Shown here: piece by piece, positions 52,117-62,875 of the stretch | How positions within the stretch are numbered: position 1 is the first letter of the stretch | How the letters are laid out: each line of letters starts with the position of its first letter | NCBI GenBank assembly: GCA_947503925.1 | Contig: CANNFQ010000017.1 | Location: forward strand, 34,162-98,161 | Direction of reading: 5' to 3' | Source of the DNA: an uncultured Paracoccaceae bacterium | GTDB taxonomy: Bacteria > Pseudomonadota > Alphaproteobacteria > Rhodobacterales > Rhodobacteraceae | Length of the DNA stretch: 64,000 nucleotides | The notes under the pieces: model-generated | Seen by the model: only the letters and a program-made list of their open reading frames with translations | Databases searched by the model: none | What the model was told of the DNA's origin: nothing | Program-made: the position numbers and the translations under genes

Positions 52117-53447
52117 CAGGCTTTCTCCGGTATCGCCCAAAGCTCCAGTTTCAGTTCCGGCCAGTCACCGGCAAAATGCATCCCGATGGCAGGAGCCATG
52201 GAAAATTCCTGCCAAAGCGGGGTTTTCTTATCGAGCAGGAAATACACGTTGCTCGACACGACCCTGATCTGCCGCGGCGGGTTGGGCAGATGCATCAGGC
52301 TGATACCCGGCAGGTTGTTTTTTACGATCTCGGACATGCGCGTGTTGGGGCCAACCTTGCACAGTTCCGGGAATTGCTGCTGCACCTGGGTCAATGGCTT
52401 GCCGGTTTCGACCTCGATCACGAAGGTCGCATCGCGGAACAGGTTGCGATCTGCCACCTCGGCCAGGAAGGAATTCTGGCGCACCTGACGCAGGTCAAGC
52501 CGCACGGCACGGCCCACATCACGGCTGAGAAGGCGCTGAATATCCTGCACGACGGGCGTGAAGGTCGCCTTCAGGTCCCCATGATCATAGGGTTTGTATT
52601 CTGGGGCCATCCGTTCACCATTGTCGAATGTGGACAATTCGCCCGCAAACCCGATCAGCCGCTCATAGAGCCTTTCGGGATGCACCGCGCGGCCATGGCC
52701 TAAATGGCGCAGCACACCGATTTCACGGTTCAGTGTCATCAGCATCAGGTAGTCGGTAGCCTGCATGCCCCCCCCTGATGACGGGTCAGATGCATAACGG
52801 GCCAGGCTGCCTAGCTTCGCCTCGATCCAGCCGATGACTCGGCTCAGGTAACCTTCGATCACCGGATGTACGGCGAGGATCAGGGCAGGCGGTGGGACAG
52901 TATCATCGAGCGAGATGACGCCATCGCGCACCTCGTTGATCCGCGCCAGACGCAGGCATTGATAACCCGGCTTGGCCGATTTGCGGATATCCAGTTCCAG
53001 ACGCGGAATGGCCGTTTCGATCTGGTGTTCGATCCGCGATGCGCTGGCATTATCGGCCACGGTGTCCGATGACAGCACGTAACGGGTGGTGGCCGCATCG
53101 GGGCCAAGGCCCACATCCTGCCCATTCTGGCTTTGATCCGGCAGGGTCAGCCAAAGATAAAGGTTCTTGGCATCCTCGGGCACATCGACGGGCAGGGGCA
53201 GTTCGCCCGCGTTGGGGGCGTCAAAAGGGGTGCCATCGGGCATGATCCCCACCACGCTGCGCAATCCCAGCCGACCCTGTTGCGCCAGATCGCGGTCGAT
53301 TGTCATTTCGGCCAGCCCCCATGGGTAGGGCGTCATCACATCGGTGCGTGCCTGGATCAGTTTTTCAAGGTAGCGGTCGCTTTGCTGTAAATGCTGGGGT
53401 TGCAGAAACAGACCTTCTTTCCAAGCAACTTTGCTAAACCTAGACAT
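52116..53447 (-). CDS. tssK: T6SS baseplate protein TssK
   Basis: A 443-residue protein of usual family length, beginning KVAWKEGLFLQPQHLQQSDRYLEKL, the signature of TssK. It joins the baseplate to the membrane complex. The MQATDYLMLMTLNREIGVLRHL and LPGISLMHLPNPPRQI blocks support the call. It heads the leftward block tssK-tssL-tssM-tagF-pppA-ppkA, whose genes overlap or nearly touch, and lies 100 bases after the autotransporter gene. Confidence 0.95.
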   Translation of the reverse strand: MSRFSKVAWKEGLFLQPQHLQQSDRYLEKLIQARTDVMTPYPWGLAEMTIDRDLAQQGRLGLRSVVGIMPDGTPFDAPNAGELPLPVDVPEDAKNLYLWLTLPDQSQNGQDVGLGPDAATTRYVLSSDTVADNASASRIEHQIETAIPRLELDIRKSAKPGYQCLRLARINEVRDGVISLDDTVPPPALILAVHPVIEGYLSRVIGWIEAKLGSLARYASDPSSGGGMQATDYLMLMTLNREIGVLRHLGHGRAVHPERLYERLIGFAGELSTFDNGERMAPEYKPYDHGDLKATFTPVVQDIQRLLSRDVGRAVRLDLRQVRQNSFLAEVADRNLFRDATFVIEVETGKPLTQVQQQFPELCKVGPNTRMSEIVKNNLPGISLMHLPNPPRQIRVVSSNVYFLLDKKTPLWQEFSMAPAIGMHFAGDWPELKLELWAIPEKA

Positions 53448-53508
53448 GACAATCCAATCAATTCAGTAGTGCAAGCAACGGCGCTGCCTTTGCCCGGTAA
53501 GTCTGAAA

Positions 53509-53530
53509 CCTTGACCCGGCAGGGTCAAGG
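53509..53530 (-). terminator. Hairpin after the autotransporter gene
   Basis: A perfect 9-bp stem CCTTGACCC/GGGTCAAGG with a 4-base loop. On the minus strand the stem is followed by TTTCAG. It lies between the autotransporter stop and the tssK start, so it may separate their transcription. Confidence 0.55.
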
Positions 53531-53547
53531 CAGGAACGAAGGCCAAC

Positions 53548-56500
53548 CTAGAACTGAATACGTAACTGGCCGGTCACGCCCCAGCTGTCCAACTGTTCGC
53601 TCGACCGCAGATCGCCCCGGATACTGGCGCTGATCTGCTTGGCCCCCGCAGGAGCGCCGACAGGCAGGATGCGCAGATAGTTTAGACCTGCGCTGATTTC
53701 TGCATAGGCGCCGAGGTTTTCACCCACAACGCTACGCGGGTCCTGCCCTGTGTCAGTGCGGGGTGTAAACACGGATGTGGGGGCATCGGCGAAGTCGTTA
53801 TAATAGGTGGCGGTCACAAACTGGTTTAGTGCAGATGATCCATCCTCTCCGAAACTAGTGCGTGACAGGGTCCCGCCGATAAACAGGGTCTCTGATGTGA
53901 AATCCTCGACCTGGACTGAGCTGGTGTCGTTGAAGGAAATCAGGTCCGTGCTGACATCCGTGTAGGCGAACCCGGCGGTTGGCACGAAGGTGAAGTCACT
54001 TTCACCAAGTGGTACGGCATAGCTGACCGATCCGCTGAATGTGGATGCCTCACTGCTGAAATCGGTTTCGGTCAGCCCAAGGCCGGATGATCCGCCGACG
54101 CCGGTATTGTTGGCGACAAAGTCGGTCTGTTCGACGCGGTACTGCAGATCAATTGCGAAGCGGTCATAAGCCCCTGTCAGATAGACCCCACCATAGCTTT
54201 GGTCGAAATCCACTGTTGTGACGCTTGTCAGTTCATCACCGACGATCAGGTTCCCCGACCCGTCGCCGATCAGCCCAAAGACCGGCTGTTCGGTGGACCC
54301 CTGGTTCAAGCCCGCGATCCCCCCGACAGAGATATCCCAACCGTCGAAATAGCCGTTGAAACAGGCCATGTCGCCGCCGACTTGAAAGCCGGTATAGTCC
54401 GCCGAAATCTCACCATCAAAGCTGAGCCCGTTTGCGCTTTGCTCTGTCACGCGACCGCTGGAGTCCGCCTGCCCGCCGATGGCGCGCGTCCAAGTGCCCG
54501 GCCCGCATGGGTCCGGATCATCATAGGCCAGCCCGCTGACAAAGGGGCTGGAGGGTCGGTTGATCACCGATCCGATCAGCGATTGGGTCAGAACGATCGA
54601 CCCCGCCAGCGCCCCGATCCCGGGGTTCAGTGCGTCACTGATATAGACATCCCCCACCTCGGTCGGATCGGCGCTGCTGGTGATCTGGTTCTGGACATAG
54701 ATGATCGCCTCGCCCTGATCAGGCAGGCCCCGGATATCCACGTCAAAGCTGTTTGCTTCTGTGCCGTCCACATCAAGCACCAGGATATCATCATTCTGCC
54801 GCCCATTTGTGGCCAGCAGGTTGAAATCCAATGTGACGTCGCCGGTGACGGGGCCGTTCACACGTACCAGGTCGCTGCCCGTCTCACCCGCGGCCATATC
54901 AGTTTCGTCCGACAGGTTGATATCGAGATGGAAGGTGCCGTTCCCGCTGAGCCCGCCATCGATCTGGATGACGTCATTGATAACCCCGGAATTGGTCGAC
55001 ACATCGACCAACCCGTTATTCTGCAGATCGCCACCAAAGGTCAGCGCCCCATTATCCAGCATCACCGTTCCGCTGTTGCGCACATCACCGCCAAACACAC
55101 CATCATCGAAATTGACCCGTCCGGCATTGTTCAGGTCGCCGTTCATGGTGCCCGCAAGCTCCACGATCCCGCCGGATTGGTTGACCAGCCCGCTGGCCGT
55201 CCCAAAGGTGGACCCATCCACGATATCAAGGATGCCGCCGCTTTGGTTCGTCATTCCTGCGCCAAGTGCCAGGGCGCTGCCGGTTGTCAGGTCGAACGCA
55301 CCGCTATTGGTCACCTGTGCCGAAATGCTGGAGGCCCCCGTGATGTTCGTGTCGGCCGCGTTGTTGAGCGTACCGACCAGGACCCCGTCTGTTATCTCAA
55401 CATCGCCGCCGCTTTGGTTGAGCACATTGCCGATCAGCGTTCCGTCGATGTTTAGCGCGGCGTTGGACTGGTTGGTGACAAGGCTGTTGAAAGTGGCGGA
55501 AACATCGACGTTCAGTTCGGCACCTGTCCCTGTATTCAGCGTTGTACCGTTGATGATACCGAATGAGTCGACCGTGCCGCTGTTGTTTTCAAGGTCCCCG
55601 TTCAAACTTCCCAGCAACAGGAAGTCGCCATCCGCTCCGTTATCCACATCGCCGGTCAATGTGGCAACTGAATTGATTTCGGCCATACCATCGTTGTTGG
55701 TGATGTTGCCGCTGGCGCTGCCATCGACCTGTACCGTGCCGCCATCATTGGTGACACCGTCGTTGAACGTGCCGCCGTCGACGGTGAAGTCACCGCCGGT
55801 CACGGTTGACGCGCCGGTGATTTGCCCACCGGCCGCAAGGGTGAAATCACCCGAACCCGATACAGTGACACCGTCTTGGATCAAACCGAAATTGTCCGCG
55901 GTTCCACCGCTGATCGCCAGCCCGTCACGCATCGTACCGGCATTGTTTGTGGTGCCACCAGTTGCGGTTACGGCCCCGGTTACGATGTTGTTATTAGTGA
56001 ATGTATTGCCTTCCACCAGTACCGGCCCGTTGATCGTGCCGTCATTGGTGATGACGCCGGTTTCGGGTCCGCCGCTGTTGGTGCTGGTGACCTGACCGTT
56101 CACGACCCCTGATGCCCCGATGTCGACCGTGCCGTCATCGCCGGTCAGCGCGCCTGTGGTGATTGTCACGGTTCCGTCGATATTGGTTTGGCCGTCTGTT
56201 GCCAGAATGCCCTGACCGAAAGTGCCGCCAAGCGCGTCCAGCGTGCCACCGGACACGGTGGCCAGCTCTGTCGCGCCGCCACCGACATTTACCGTGACGG
56301 TTCCGCCGGTCACGTCAACCGTGCCATCAACCGTACCGCTGATTGTGGTGTCGCCAGAGTTGTTGGTCACATCCCCTGTCAACGTCCGCCCGGCATTGAT
56401 CGTCACGATCCCGCCGGGTTCCACCGGGCCAGTTGTGCCGTTGGTGATATCGGCGGTTGTGTCTATTGCGACGGTAAAGGTGCTGGTTGGGCCGACCCCA

Positions 56501-59500
56501 TCATCGGTCACGATGATACCGCCGCCAAAGCTGCCGCCATTGGCGATCAGGTTGCCATTGCGCACCCGGCTTGTGCCTGTGACGCTGCCGCCCACATTGT
56601 TGGATACCGTGCCGCCATCCATTACGATGGCTGACCCGCCATTGCCGGTGATCGCCCCGTTATTCTGGAACACCCCGCCCTCAGAGGTCAGCGTGCCGTT
56701 CAGCGTGCCGTTATTTTCAGCCTCTTGCGTGGCTGTGGTGGTCATGGTCACGTCGCCGGTCAGCACACCGCCGCCAGCAATCGTCAGATCGGTGCCTTGA
56801 ACGCTGATATCGCCATCAACCGCCCCGCCGATATTGATATTGCCAGCGGTCCCGGTGATCAGTCCGTCAAATTCGCCACCATTGGCTTGCAAGACGCCGC
56901 CGGTCACCGATGTCGTGCCCTGCACGTCGCTATTGGTTGTGGTCGTGAAGGTGCCATCGGTCAGCACAACGGCGTTCGCATCGGCCCCCGCCCCGGTGAT
57001 GATGCCATCGCTGGTCATCGTGTCGCCATTGACGAGAACGTCGCCATTGACCCGGCCGCCAGTTTCGATTTCGGACGCGCCGGTGTTCTGGGTCAGGTCA
57101 CCTGTCAGGTTACCGCCAGCGGCGACAGTCACGCTGCCCCCGTCATTGACGATATCGCCGCTTGCTGCCCCATCCACGGTCACCGCGCCATCTGTGTTGG
57201 CGGTGATCCCACTGCCGAATGTCCCGCCAGAGACGGTCATTGTGGTTCCTGCACCGGATACCGTAACAGCGCCGGTCACCCCGTCGCCACCCGCCGTGTT
57301 GGCATTCTGTGTGAAGCTGCCACCGGTCAGATCCAGTGTCCCGACAATGTTGCCTGACGACGCCATCGTCCCGCTTTGGTTGGTCACATCATCGGTCAGG
57401 TCAACATTCTGGGAAATGGTGATATCCGATCCCATATTGACCAGATCAAACCCGGCAAAACTGCTATCGGCGGTGACGTTGATATTGCCCCCCATGGCCG
57501 TCAGTGCCGTGAATGTACCGCCTGCAACCTCAACCGTGCCATTGCCATCAACGGTGACAGCATCCAGCACCGAACCGGCATTGCGCAACGTACCTTCGGT
57601 GACGGTCAACCCACCCACCCCGGTATGATCCAGCGTGCCGCCATCCACATTCGTCAGGCCGCCATTCTGGACCAGCTCGGTCGTCAGCGTCGCGCCGGTA
57701 TCGATGGTGATCGTGCCATCATCAATCTGCGTCTGGGTCACGCTTGTGGTCTGATCAACGTCAAACGCCCCGCCATCGACCAGCACATTGCCCCCAAAGG
57801 TGCCGCCATTGGCAGTGATCGTGCCATTGGTGTTGGCCGTGACGAGTTCGGTCAAATTGCCGCCTGTATTGTTGCTGACCTCGCCGCCGCCCGAGATCGT
57901 GACATCACTGTCGATCAGTCCCGCATTTTCGATCACACCGCCCGTGACGTCCAACACATCCACATCACTTAAGATACCGCCATTCGTAATCGTTGTCGTA
58001 CCGGCGGTCTGGTTGAAATCGGTCGTAAGGCTGATACCGGCACCATCAATCACAACAATGCCGCCTGCATTGGTGACGTTGTCGGCTGTCGTCGCAACAT
58101 TCACATTAAATGTGCCATCATTGACGACGACATCGCCAAATGTGCCACCTTCGCCGTTCAGAATGCTTCCCGCAGTGTCCATTGTGACGGTGCCGGTGAT
58201 GTCACTTCCTGCATAGTTATTGACCGTGCCGCCAGCGCCATTCATCGTCACGTTGCCATTGATCGTCCCGGTTGGCGTGCCGGTGATGTCGCCGTTATTC
58301 AGTATGCCACCGGTCACCGTCTGGTCCCCGGTGATCGTGCCGTCATTATTGGTCGTCCCGCCAGTGATCAGCATGTCGGATGTCAGGTTAAACGTATCGG
58401 CAACATTGACCTGACCACTATTCTGGGTGACCGCCGCCGTTGTATCGGCAAGCACTTCAAAGGCACCGCCATTAACCTCAACACCACCAGTGAAGCCGCC
58501 ACCCGTTGCCGTTAGCTGACCGGTGCCGCTGATCGTTGCAATGCCTCCGATGTCGCCGCCGCTCTGGTTATCGAAACTGCCCGCAGTGACATCCACAGTA
58601 CCGGTGATTGTGCCCCCGTTGAAACTGGTGCCAATGTTGTTGACGACATTGCCCGTCAGCGTGTTGCCACCATTGATATCCAGCACGCCGCCGGTTGCAC
58701 CGTTACCGTTTGTGATACTGCCGGTCGTGTCGGCATCAACCGTCAGGGTCCCGCCCGTCATCCCAACGCCACCGTCAAAGCTACCGCCCTGCCCAAAGGC
58801 ATTGCCGCCGGTAATCGTCGTCAACCCACCAACCGAACCAGAGATATTGTTGAACGTCCCGCTATTCAGGTTGACGGTGCCCAATACTGAACCGCCGTTG
58901 TCAATGTTAAGCGTACCATCGCCACCGACCACAACAGCGTCGCCAGCCGCGGTCGATCCGTTGATCGTCAACCCGCCGGACTGCAAGTCGTAGGTGGCGG
59001 ATGTGCCGCCGTCGCCGTCGTCATTGGTGGTATTCAGGATCAGTGTGCCATCGCCGCCGCCCGCGTTGATGTTGACAGTGCCGCCATTGGCAATCGCCGC
59101 ATCAAAAATGGCGTCACCCGCTACGATCTGAATACCCATCGTGCCGGTCACCGCAATCACATTATCTGTGTCGCCGCCATTGCCGATCGTATAACCGCCA
59201 GAGTTGAATGTCATCGCCGCCGGTTCAACGGTTTCGTCCAGATCAACGGTTGCCGTGCCACCGCCAAGATCGCCGAACGTGACCGTGTCACCATCGTCAA
59301 AGCGGGTATTAGCATTGTTGTTGCCGGGCGCATCGAAATCCGGGTCGGCCTGATCCTGCCAGTTATCGTTGCTGCCGCCGCCTTCTCCCCATGTGCCGCT
59401 GCCGCTTTGCAGGCCATTGGCGCTGGAGTCACTATCCCATGTCAGATCATCAGCAGCTGCGATTTGTGGCAGCGCAGTGCCCAGAATCGCGGCCATACCC

Positions 59501-59571
59501 ACGATTGCTGTGGTATTCAGAAGTCCGGCCCGAAACGCCACCGCGGGCTTCACACTATAATAATGCTTCAT
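53548..59571 (-). CDS. Giant autotransporter-type outer membrane protein
   Basis: A 2007-residue protein: a long signal peptide (about 1-41), a repeat-rich passenger (about 42-1680) full of Gly, Asn, Thr, Asp and Val with short strands such as VTGGTLNNGDITGT, typical of a right-handed beta-helix, and a C-terminal autotransporter beta-barrel (about 1680-2007) ending in LRIQF, the aromatic outer-membrane terminus. The passenger is essentially free of Cys, as usual for type V secretion. A surface adhesin or biofilm role is likely but unproven. AGGA precedes the chosen ATG at 59571; a longer frame would add 22 residues. The gene is directly upstream of tssK in the same direction. Confidence 0.87.
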   Translation of the reverse strand: MKHYYSVKPAVAFRAGLLNTTAIVGMAAILGTALPQIAAADDLTWDSDSSANGLQSGSGTWGEGGGSNDNWQDQADPDFDAPGNNNANTRFDDGDTVTFGDLGGGTATVDLDETVEPAAMTFNSGGYTIGNGGDTDNVIAVTGTMGIQIVAGDAIFDAAIANGGTVNINAGGGDGTLILNTTNDDGDGGTSATYDLQSGGLTINGSTAAGDAVVVGGDGTLNIDNGGSVLGTVNLNSGTFNNISGSVGGLTTITGGNAFGQGGSFDGGVGMTGGTLTVDADTTGSITNGNGATGGVLDINGGNTLTGNVVNNIGTSFNGGTITGTVDVTAGSFDNQSGGDIGGIATISGTGQLTATGGGFTGGVEVNGGAFEVLADTTAAVTQNSGQVNVADTFNLTSDMLITGGTTNNDGTITGDQTVTGGILNNGDITGTPTGTINGNVTMNGAGGTVNNYAGSDITGTVTMDTAGSILNGEGGTFGDVVVNDGTFNVNVATTADNVTNAGGIVVIDGAGISLTTDFNQTAGTTTITNGGILSDVDVLDVTGGVIENAGLIDSDVTISGGGEVSNNTGGNLTELVTANTNGTITANGGTFGGNVLVDGGAFDVDQTTSVTQTQIDDGTITIDTGATLTTELVQNGGLTNVDGGTLDHTGVGGLTVTEGTLRNAGSVLDAVTVDGNGTVEVAGGTFTALTAMGGNINVTADSSFAGFDLVNMGSDITISQNVDLTDDVTNQSGTMASSGNIVGTLDLTGGSFTQNANTAGGDGVTGAVTVSGAGTTMTVSGGTFGSGITANTDGAVTVDGAASGDIVNDGGSVTVAAGGNLTGDLTQNTGASEIETGGRVNGDVLVNGDTMTSDGIITGAGADANAVVLTDGTFTTTTNSDVQGTTSVTGGVLQANGGEFDGLITGTAGNINIGGAVDGDISVQGTDLTIAGGGVLTGDVTMTTTATQEAENNGTLNGTLTSEGGVFQNNGAITGNGGSAIVMDGGTVSNNVGGSVTGTSRVRNGNLIANGGSFGGGIIVTDDGVGPTSTFTVAIDTTADITNGTTGPVEPGGIVTINAGRTLTGDVTNNSGDTTISGTVDGTVDVTGGTVTVNVGGGATELATVSGGTLDALGGTFGQGILATDGQTNIDGTVTITTGALTGDDGTVDIGASGVVNGQVTSTNSGGPETGVITNDGTINGPVLVEGNTFTNNNIVTGAVTATGGTTNNAGTMRDGLAISGGTADNFGLIQDGVTVSGSGDFTLAAGGQITGASTVTGGDFTVDGGTFNDGVTNDGGTVQVDGSASGNITNNDGMAEINSVATLTGDVDNGADGDFLLLGSLNGDLENNSGTVDSFGIINGTTLNTGTGAELNVDVSATFNSLVTNQSNAALNIDGTLIGNVLNQSGGDVEITDGVLVGTLNNAADTNITGASSISAQVTNSGAFDLTTGSALALGAGMTNQSGGILDIVDGSTFGTASGLVNQSGGIVELAGTMNGDLNNAGRVNFDDGVFGGDVRNSGTVMLDNGALTFGGDLQNNGLVDVSTNSGVINDVIQIDGGLSGNGTFHLDINLSDETDMAAGETGSDLVRVNGPVTGDVTLDFNLLATNGRQNDDILVLDVDGTEANSFDVDIRGLPDQGEAIIYVQNQITSSADPTEVGDVYISDALNPGIGALAGSIVLTQSLIGSVINRPSSPFVSGLAYDDPDPCGPGTWTRAIGGQADSSGRVTEQSANGLSFDGEISADYTGFQVGGDMACFNGYFDGWDISVGGIAGLNQGSTEQPVFGLIGDGSGNLIVGDELTSVTTVDFDQSYGGVYLTGAYDRFAIDLQYRVEQTDFVANNTGVGGSSGLGLTETDFSSEASTFSGSVSYAVPLGESDFTFVPTAGFAYTDVSTDLISFNDTSSVQVEDFTSETLFIGGTLSRTSFGEDGSSALNQFVTATYYNDFADAPTSVFTPRTDTGQDPRSVVGENLGAYAEISAGLNYLRILPVGAPAGAKQISASIRGDLRSSEQLDSWGVTGQLRIQF

Positions 59572-59798
59572 CAAAATCCTCAGGAACACAAATATGGCAA
59601 CAGGTCTTGGGTTGTAGTTTAACCAATTGATAACCAATGCACAGTGCCTTCCGGCACATTCAGAAATAAAGTTCCGGGCGTTGCATTATTGAATTTTAGT
59701 ATATTTTAGAATGCTCTACGCCGCAGCTGCGGTTGGATATCAACGCACTGGTTCCAAAACGTAAACAACCACGGGTTGCTTGCCCGTCAGGCGCGGAG
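59572..59798. other. Intergenic region between dxs and the autotransporter gene
   Basis: An AT-rich stretch (59680-59715) and the upstream part of the autotransporter gene suggest its promoter lies here. A short hairpin ACGGG/CCCGT at 59771-59787, followed on the minus strand by GGTTGTTT, may end dxs transcription. No gene is visible. Confidence 0.45.
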
Positions 59799-61718
59799 TC
59801 ACGATGCTTTATGAGCGCCAAGCTGGGCTACGCCCAGCACATCAAGCACCTTTGCCTCGATATGCGATGCGCTTAACTGAGCCACCTCATACATGGCCGT
59901 AGGGCTGGCCTGATCGATGAAGATGTCCGGCAAAACCATGGATCGGAACTTTAGTCCCTGATCAAAAACGGCCTCATCCGCCAGCAATTGCGCAACATGG
60001 CTGCCAAAGCCGCCAACGGCGCCTTCTTCGATGGTAATCAACGCCTCGTGATCCGCCGCAAGTGCCAGAATCATCTGGTGGTCGAGCGGCTTGGCAAAGC
60101 GGGCGTCGGCCACGGTTGGTGTAATGCCTTTGGCCTGTAACGCTTCACTGGCGCGCATGACCTCTTGCAGGCGGGTGCCAAAGGACAGGATTGCCACGCG
60201 CGACCCTTCCTGGATCATCCGACCCTTGCCGATTTCCAGTTTTTCTGGGTTTTCCGGCATCTCGACCCCCACGCCTTCACCGCGCGGGAAGCGGAACGCA
60301 ATTGGTCCCTCATCATGAGCAGCAGCGGTCGCCACCATGCGCACCAGCTCAGCCTCGTCCGCGGCGGCCATCACCACAAAGCCCGGCAGGTTGGACAGGT
60401 AACCAACGTCAAATGACCCCGCATGTGTGGCCCCGTCCGCACCGACAAGCCCAGCCCGGTCAATGGCAAAGCGGACCGGCAGGCGCTGGATCGCCACGTC
60501 ATGCACCACCTGATCATAGCCGCGTTGCAGGAATGTCGAATAAAGCGCGCAGAACGGGCGCATCCCGCCCGCTGCCAAACCGGCGCTGAATGTCACGGCA
60601 TGCTGTTCGGCGATGCCGACGTCAAAACAACGGCTGGCATAGCGTTCCATGAATTTCGACAGCCCCGTGCCATCCGGCATGGCCGCCGTCACCGCACAGA
60701 TGCGCGGGTCACCGGCGGCCTGTTTCAGCAGGCTTTCGGCAAAGACGGATGTGTATGATGGTGCGTTGCTGGGCGCTTTCTTTTGCTCGCCTGTGACGAC
60801 GTCAAATTTGGCTGTTGCATGGCCTTTGTCGCGTGCTGTCTCTGCCGGGGCGTAGCCCTTGCCCTTTTTGGTGACAGCGTGGATTAGGATTGGCCCATCG
60901 GCGCGGTCCTTTACCGTGCGTAGCACCGACAAAAGCTGTTCCATATCATGGCCATCAATCGGACCCAGATAGGAAAACCCAAGCTCCTCGAACAGGGTTC
61001 CACCCACCGTCATGTGTTTCAACATATCCTTGGCGCGCTTGGCCCCTTCGCGGAACGGTTCGGGCAGCAGGGACACGGCCCCTTTGGCGGCGGCCTTGAA
61101 TTCCTGAAACGGTTCACCCGCATAAAGGCGGGACAAATACGACGACATCGCGCCGGTTGGCGGGGCAATCGACATCTCATTATCGTTCAGGATCACGATC
61201 AACCGTTTGCCCAGATGGCCCGCATTGTTCATCGCCTCATAGGCCATGCCTGCCGACATCGCGCCATCACCGATCACGGCTATCGCATCGCCGCCTTCGC
61301 CACCCAGATCACGGGCAACGGCAAAGCCGAGTGCGGCCGAAATCGATGTGCTGGAATGGGCCGCGCCAAAGGGGTCGTATGGACTTTCTGAACGTTTGGT
61401 GAAGCCGCTCAACCCACCTTCCATGCGCAGGGTGCGGATACGGTCACGCCTGCCGGTCAGGATCTTGTGAGGGTAGCATTGATGCGACACGTCCCAAATA
61501 ATCTTGTCCCGTGGGGCGTCAAAAACAGCATGCAGGGCAACCGTCATTTCAACCACGCCCAGACCCGCGCCCAGATGGCCACCCGTGACGGAGACCGCAG
61601 AAATTGTTTCCGCCCGCAGCTCATCCGCCAGTTGGCGCAGTTCCATGTCGGACATGGTTTTCATGTCTTCGGGCGTGTTCACGCGGTCCAGAATGGGGGT
61701 GTGGGGCTGGTCTGACAT
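59799..61718 (-). CDS. dxs: 1-deoxy-D-xylulose-5-phosphate synthase
   Basis: The 639-residue thiamine-diphosphate enzyme makes the first committed compound of the MEP isoprenoid pathway from pyruvate and glyceraldehyde 3-phosphate. Visible are [16 protein letters not shown], the ThDP-binding [20 protein letters not shown] with the downstream LNDNEMSI, and the transketolase-type [17 protein letters not shown]. Start at ATG 61718 with AAAGGG upstream; the longer frame overlaps ispA. The first bases lie within 11 bases of the ispA stop, so ispA and dxs are one transcript. Confidence 0.97.
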   Translation of the reverse strand: MSDQPHTPILDRVNTPEDMKTMSDMELRQLADELRAETISAVSVTGGHLGAGLGVVEMTVALHAVFDAPRDKIIWDVSHQCYPHKILTGRRDRIRTLRMEGGLSGFTKRSESPYDPFGAAHSSTSISAALGFAVARDLGGEGGDAIAVIGDGAMSAGMAYEAMNNAGHLGKRLIVILNDNEMSIAPPTGAMSSYLSRLYAGEPFQEFKAAAKGAVSLLPEPFREGAKRAKDMLKHMTVGGTLFEELGFSYLGPIDGHDMEQLLSVLRTVKDRADGPILIHAVTKKGKGYAPAETARDKGHATAKFDVVTGEQKKAPSNAPSYTSVFAESLLKQAAGDPRICAVTAAMPDGTGLSKFMERYASRCFDVGIAEQHAVTFSAGLAAGGMRPFCALYSTFLQRGYDQVVHDVAIQRLPVRFAIDRAGLVGADGATHAGSFDVGYLSNLPGFVVMAAADEAELVRMVATAAAHDEGPIAFRFPRGEGVGVEMPENPEKLEIGKGRMIQEGSRVAILSFGTRLQEVMRASEALQAKGITPTVADARFAKPLDHQMILALAADHEALITIEEGAVGGFGSHVAQLLADEAVFDQGLKFRSMVLPDIFIDQASPTAMYEVAQLSASHIEAKVLDVLGVAQLGAHKAS

Positions 61719-61728
61719 GGCGACCCTT

Positions 61729-62649
61729 TCAATGCGTCCGCGCAATTACAAAACGGGCGGCTTCTTTTAACGTCTCGGCATCTTCGCCGTAAGGGGATAG
61801 CGCATCACAGGCCTCTTGTACCAGTTCTGCGGCGCGGCTTTTCGCCCCATCCAGGCCCAGACGGGATACAAATGTTGCCTTACCGGCGACGGCGTCCTTG
61901 CGCACGGCCTTACCCACAACCGACGCATCGCCGGTCACATCCAGCACATCATCAGCGATTTGAAAGGCCAGCCCAAGGGCCTCGCCGTAAATCGATAGGG
62001 GGCCACGCTCCGCCTCAGCAATACGCGGACCGGCCAGCGTGGACCAAAGGATCAACGCGCCGGTTTTGCGGGCTTGCAAAGCGATGATGTCATCAAGGTT
62101 GAGCGGGTCATCAGTCTTTTCGGCTGCCATATCGGCGGCTTGCCCGCCTACCATGCCGCGCACGCCCGATGCATTGGCAAGCGTCATGACAAGGCTGAGC
62201 TTGGCGCGTGGTGCGCATTCTGTCTGGACCAGCAATTCAAAGGCCAGTGCTTGCAGGGCGTCGCCGGTTAGCACGGCGGTTGCCTCGTCCCATTTGACAT
62301 GGACCGTGGGCTGGCCACGGCGCAACGCGTCATCATCCATACAGGGCAGGTCATCATGGACCAGTGAATAGGCATGCAGGCATTCGATTGCCGCAGCCGC
62401 ACCCGCCGCTGACGCCGGGTTGACGCCATGCAGGCGGGCCGTTTCCAGCACCATAAATGCGCGCAGTGCCTTGCCGCCGGTGACGGCATATTTCATGGCG
62501 TCCACGACGGGCCCGTTTGCCCCGGCAAGGGCAAAGCCGACCCGGGCCTCGGCCACTTCGGCGGCATAGGTCAGCGATTCCTTGAACGGGCGGCGGGCAA
62601 GGCCCTTCGCATCGGGCACCCGAAACGGTGGCGTTTTGCCGTCAGCCAT
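61729..62649 (-). CDS. ispA: Polyprenyl (farnesyl/geranylgeranyl) diphosphate synthase
   Basis: A 306-residue trans-prenyltransferase with the first Asp-rich motif [15 protein letters not shown] and the second [12 protein letters not shown], plus [12 protein letters not shown]. It chains C5 units made through Dxs. The start at 62649 overlaps the xseB stop (ATGGCTGA). Order xseB-ispA-dxs is common in Rhodobacteraceae. Confidence 0.95.
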   Translation of the reverse strand: MADGKTPPFRVPDAKGLARRPFKESLTYAAEVAEARVGFALAGANGPVVDAMKYAVTGGKALRAFMVLETARLHGVNPASAAGAAAAIECLHAYSLVHDDLPCMDDDALRRGQPTVHVKWDEATAVLTGDALQALAFELLVQTECAPRAKLSLVMTLANASGVRGMVGGQAADMAAEKTDDPLNLDDIIALQARKTGALILWSTLAGPRIAEAERGPLSIYGEALGLAFQIADDVLDVTGDASVVGKAVRKDAVAGKATFVSRLGLDGAKSRAAELVQEACDALSPYGEDAETLKEAARFVIARTH

Positions 62650-62875
62650 CCAGCGGTGCCGTCCCTTTCGGCTCCCCACCTTCGCCGAGTGTGATTTTGG
62701 CGACCTTTTCTTCGGCTTCCTTCAGTTTCGCCTCGCAACGGGCCTTTAGCGCTGCGCCGCGTTCGTAAAGTGCGATGCTTTCATCCAGCGCCACATCCCC
62801 GCGCTCCAGCTGACCAACGACGGATTCAAGTTCCTTGATCGCATCTTCAAAGCTCATTTGATCCACATCGCTCAT
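62642..62875 (-). CDS. xseB: Exodeoxyribonuclease VII small subunit
   Basis: The 77-residue protein has the family pattern MSFEDAIKELESVVGQLERGDVALDESIALYERGAALKARCEAKL, a helical pair that binds the large subunit XseA. It ends within ispA and begins within the end of the HDAC-like gene (ATGA), so all are co-transcribed. Confidence 0.96.
   Translation of the reverse strand: MSDVDQMSFEDAIKELESVVGQLERGDVALDESIALYERGAALKARCEAKLKEAEEKVAKITLGEGGEPKGTAPLDG

Noticed and set aside
54199..56095. Long plus-strand open frames of 418 and 444 codons opposite the autotransporter gene
   Set aside because: They mirror the repeat composition of the gene on the other strand (Pro/Val/Ser/Thr-rich, low complexity), have no ribosome site or domain, and overlap each other.
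56188..58993. Further plus-strand open frames opposite the autotransporter passenger
   Set aside because: Same cause: the regular Gly/Asn/Thr codons of the passenger leave few stop codons on the opposite strand.
53548..59571. Short recurrent DNA words that might suggest a CRISPR or satellite array
   Set aside because: The repeats are degenerate, of varying length and in frame with one long protein; there are no constant repeat-spacer units.
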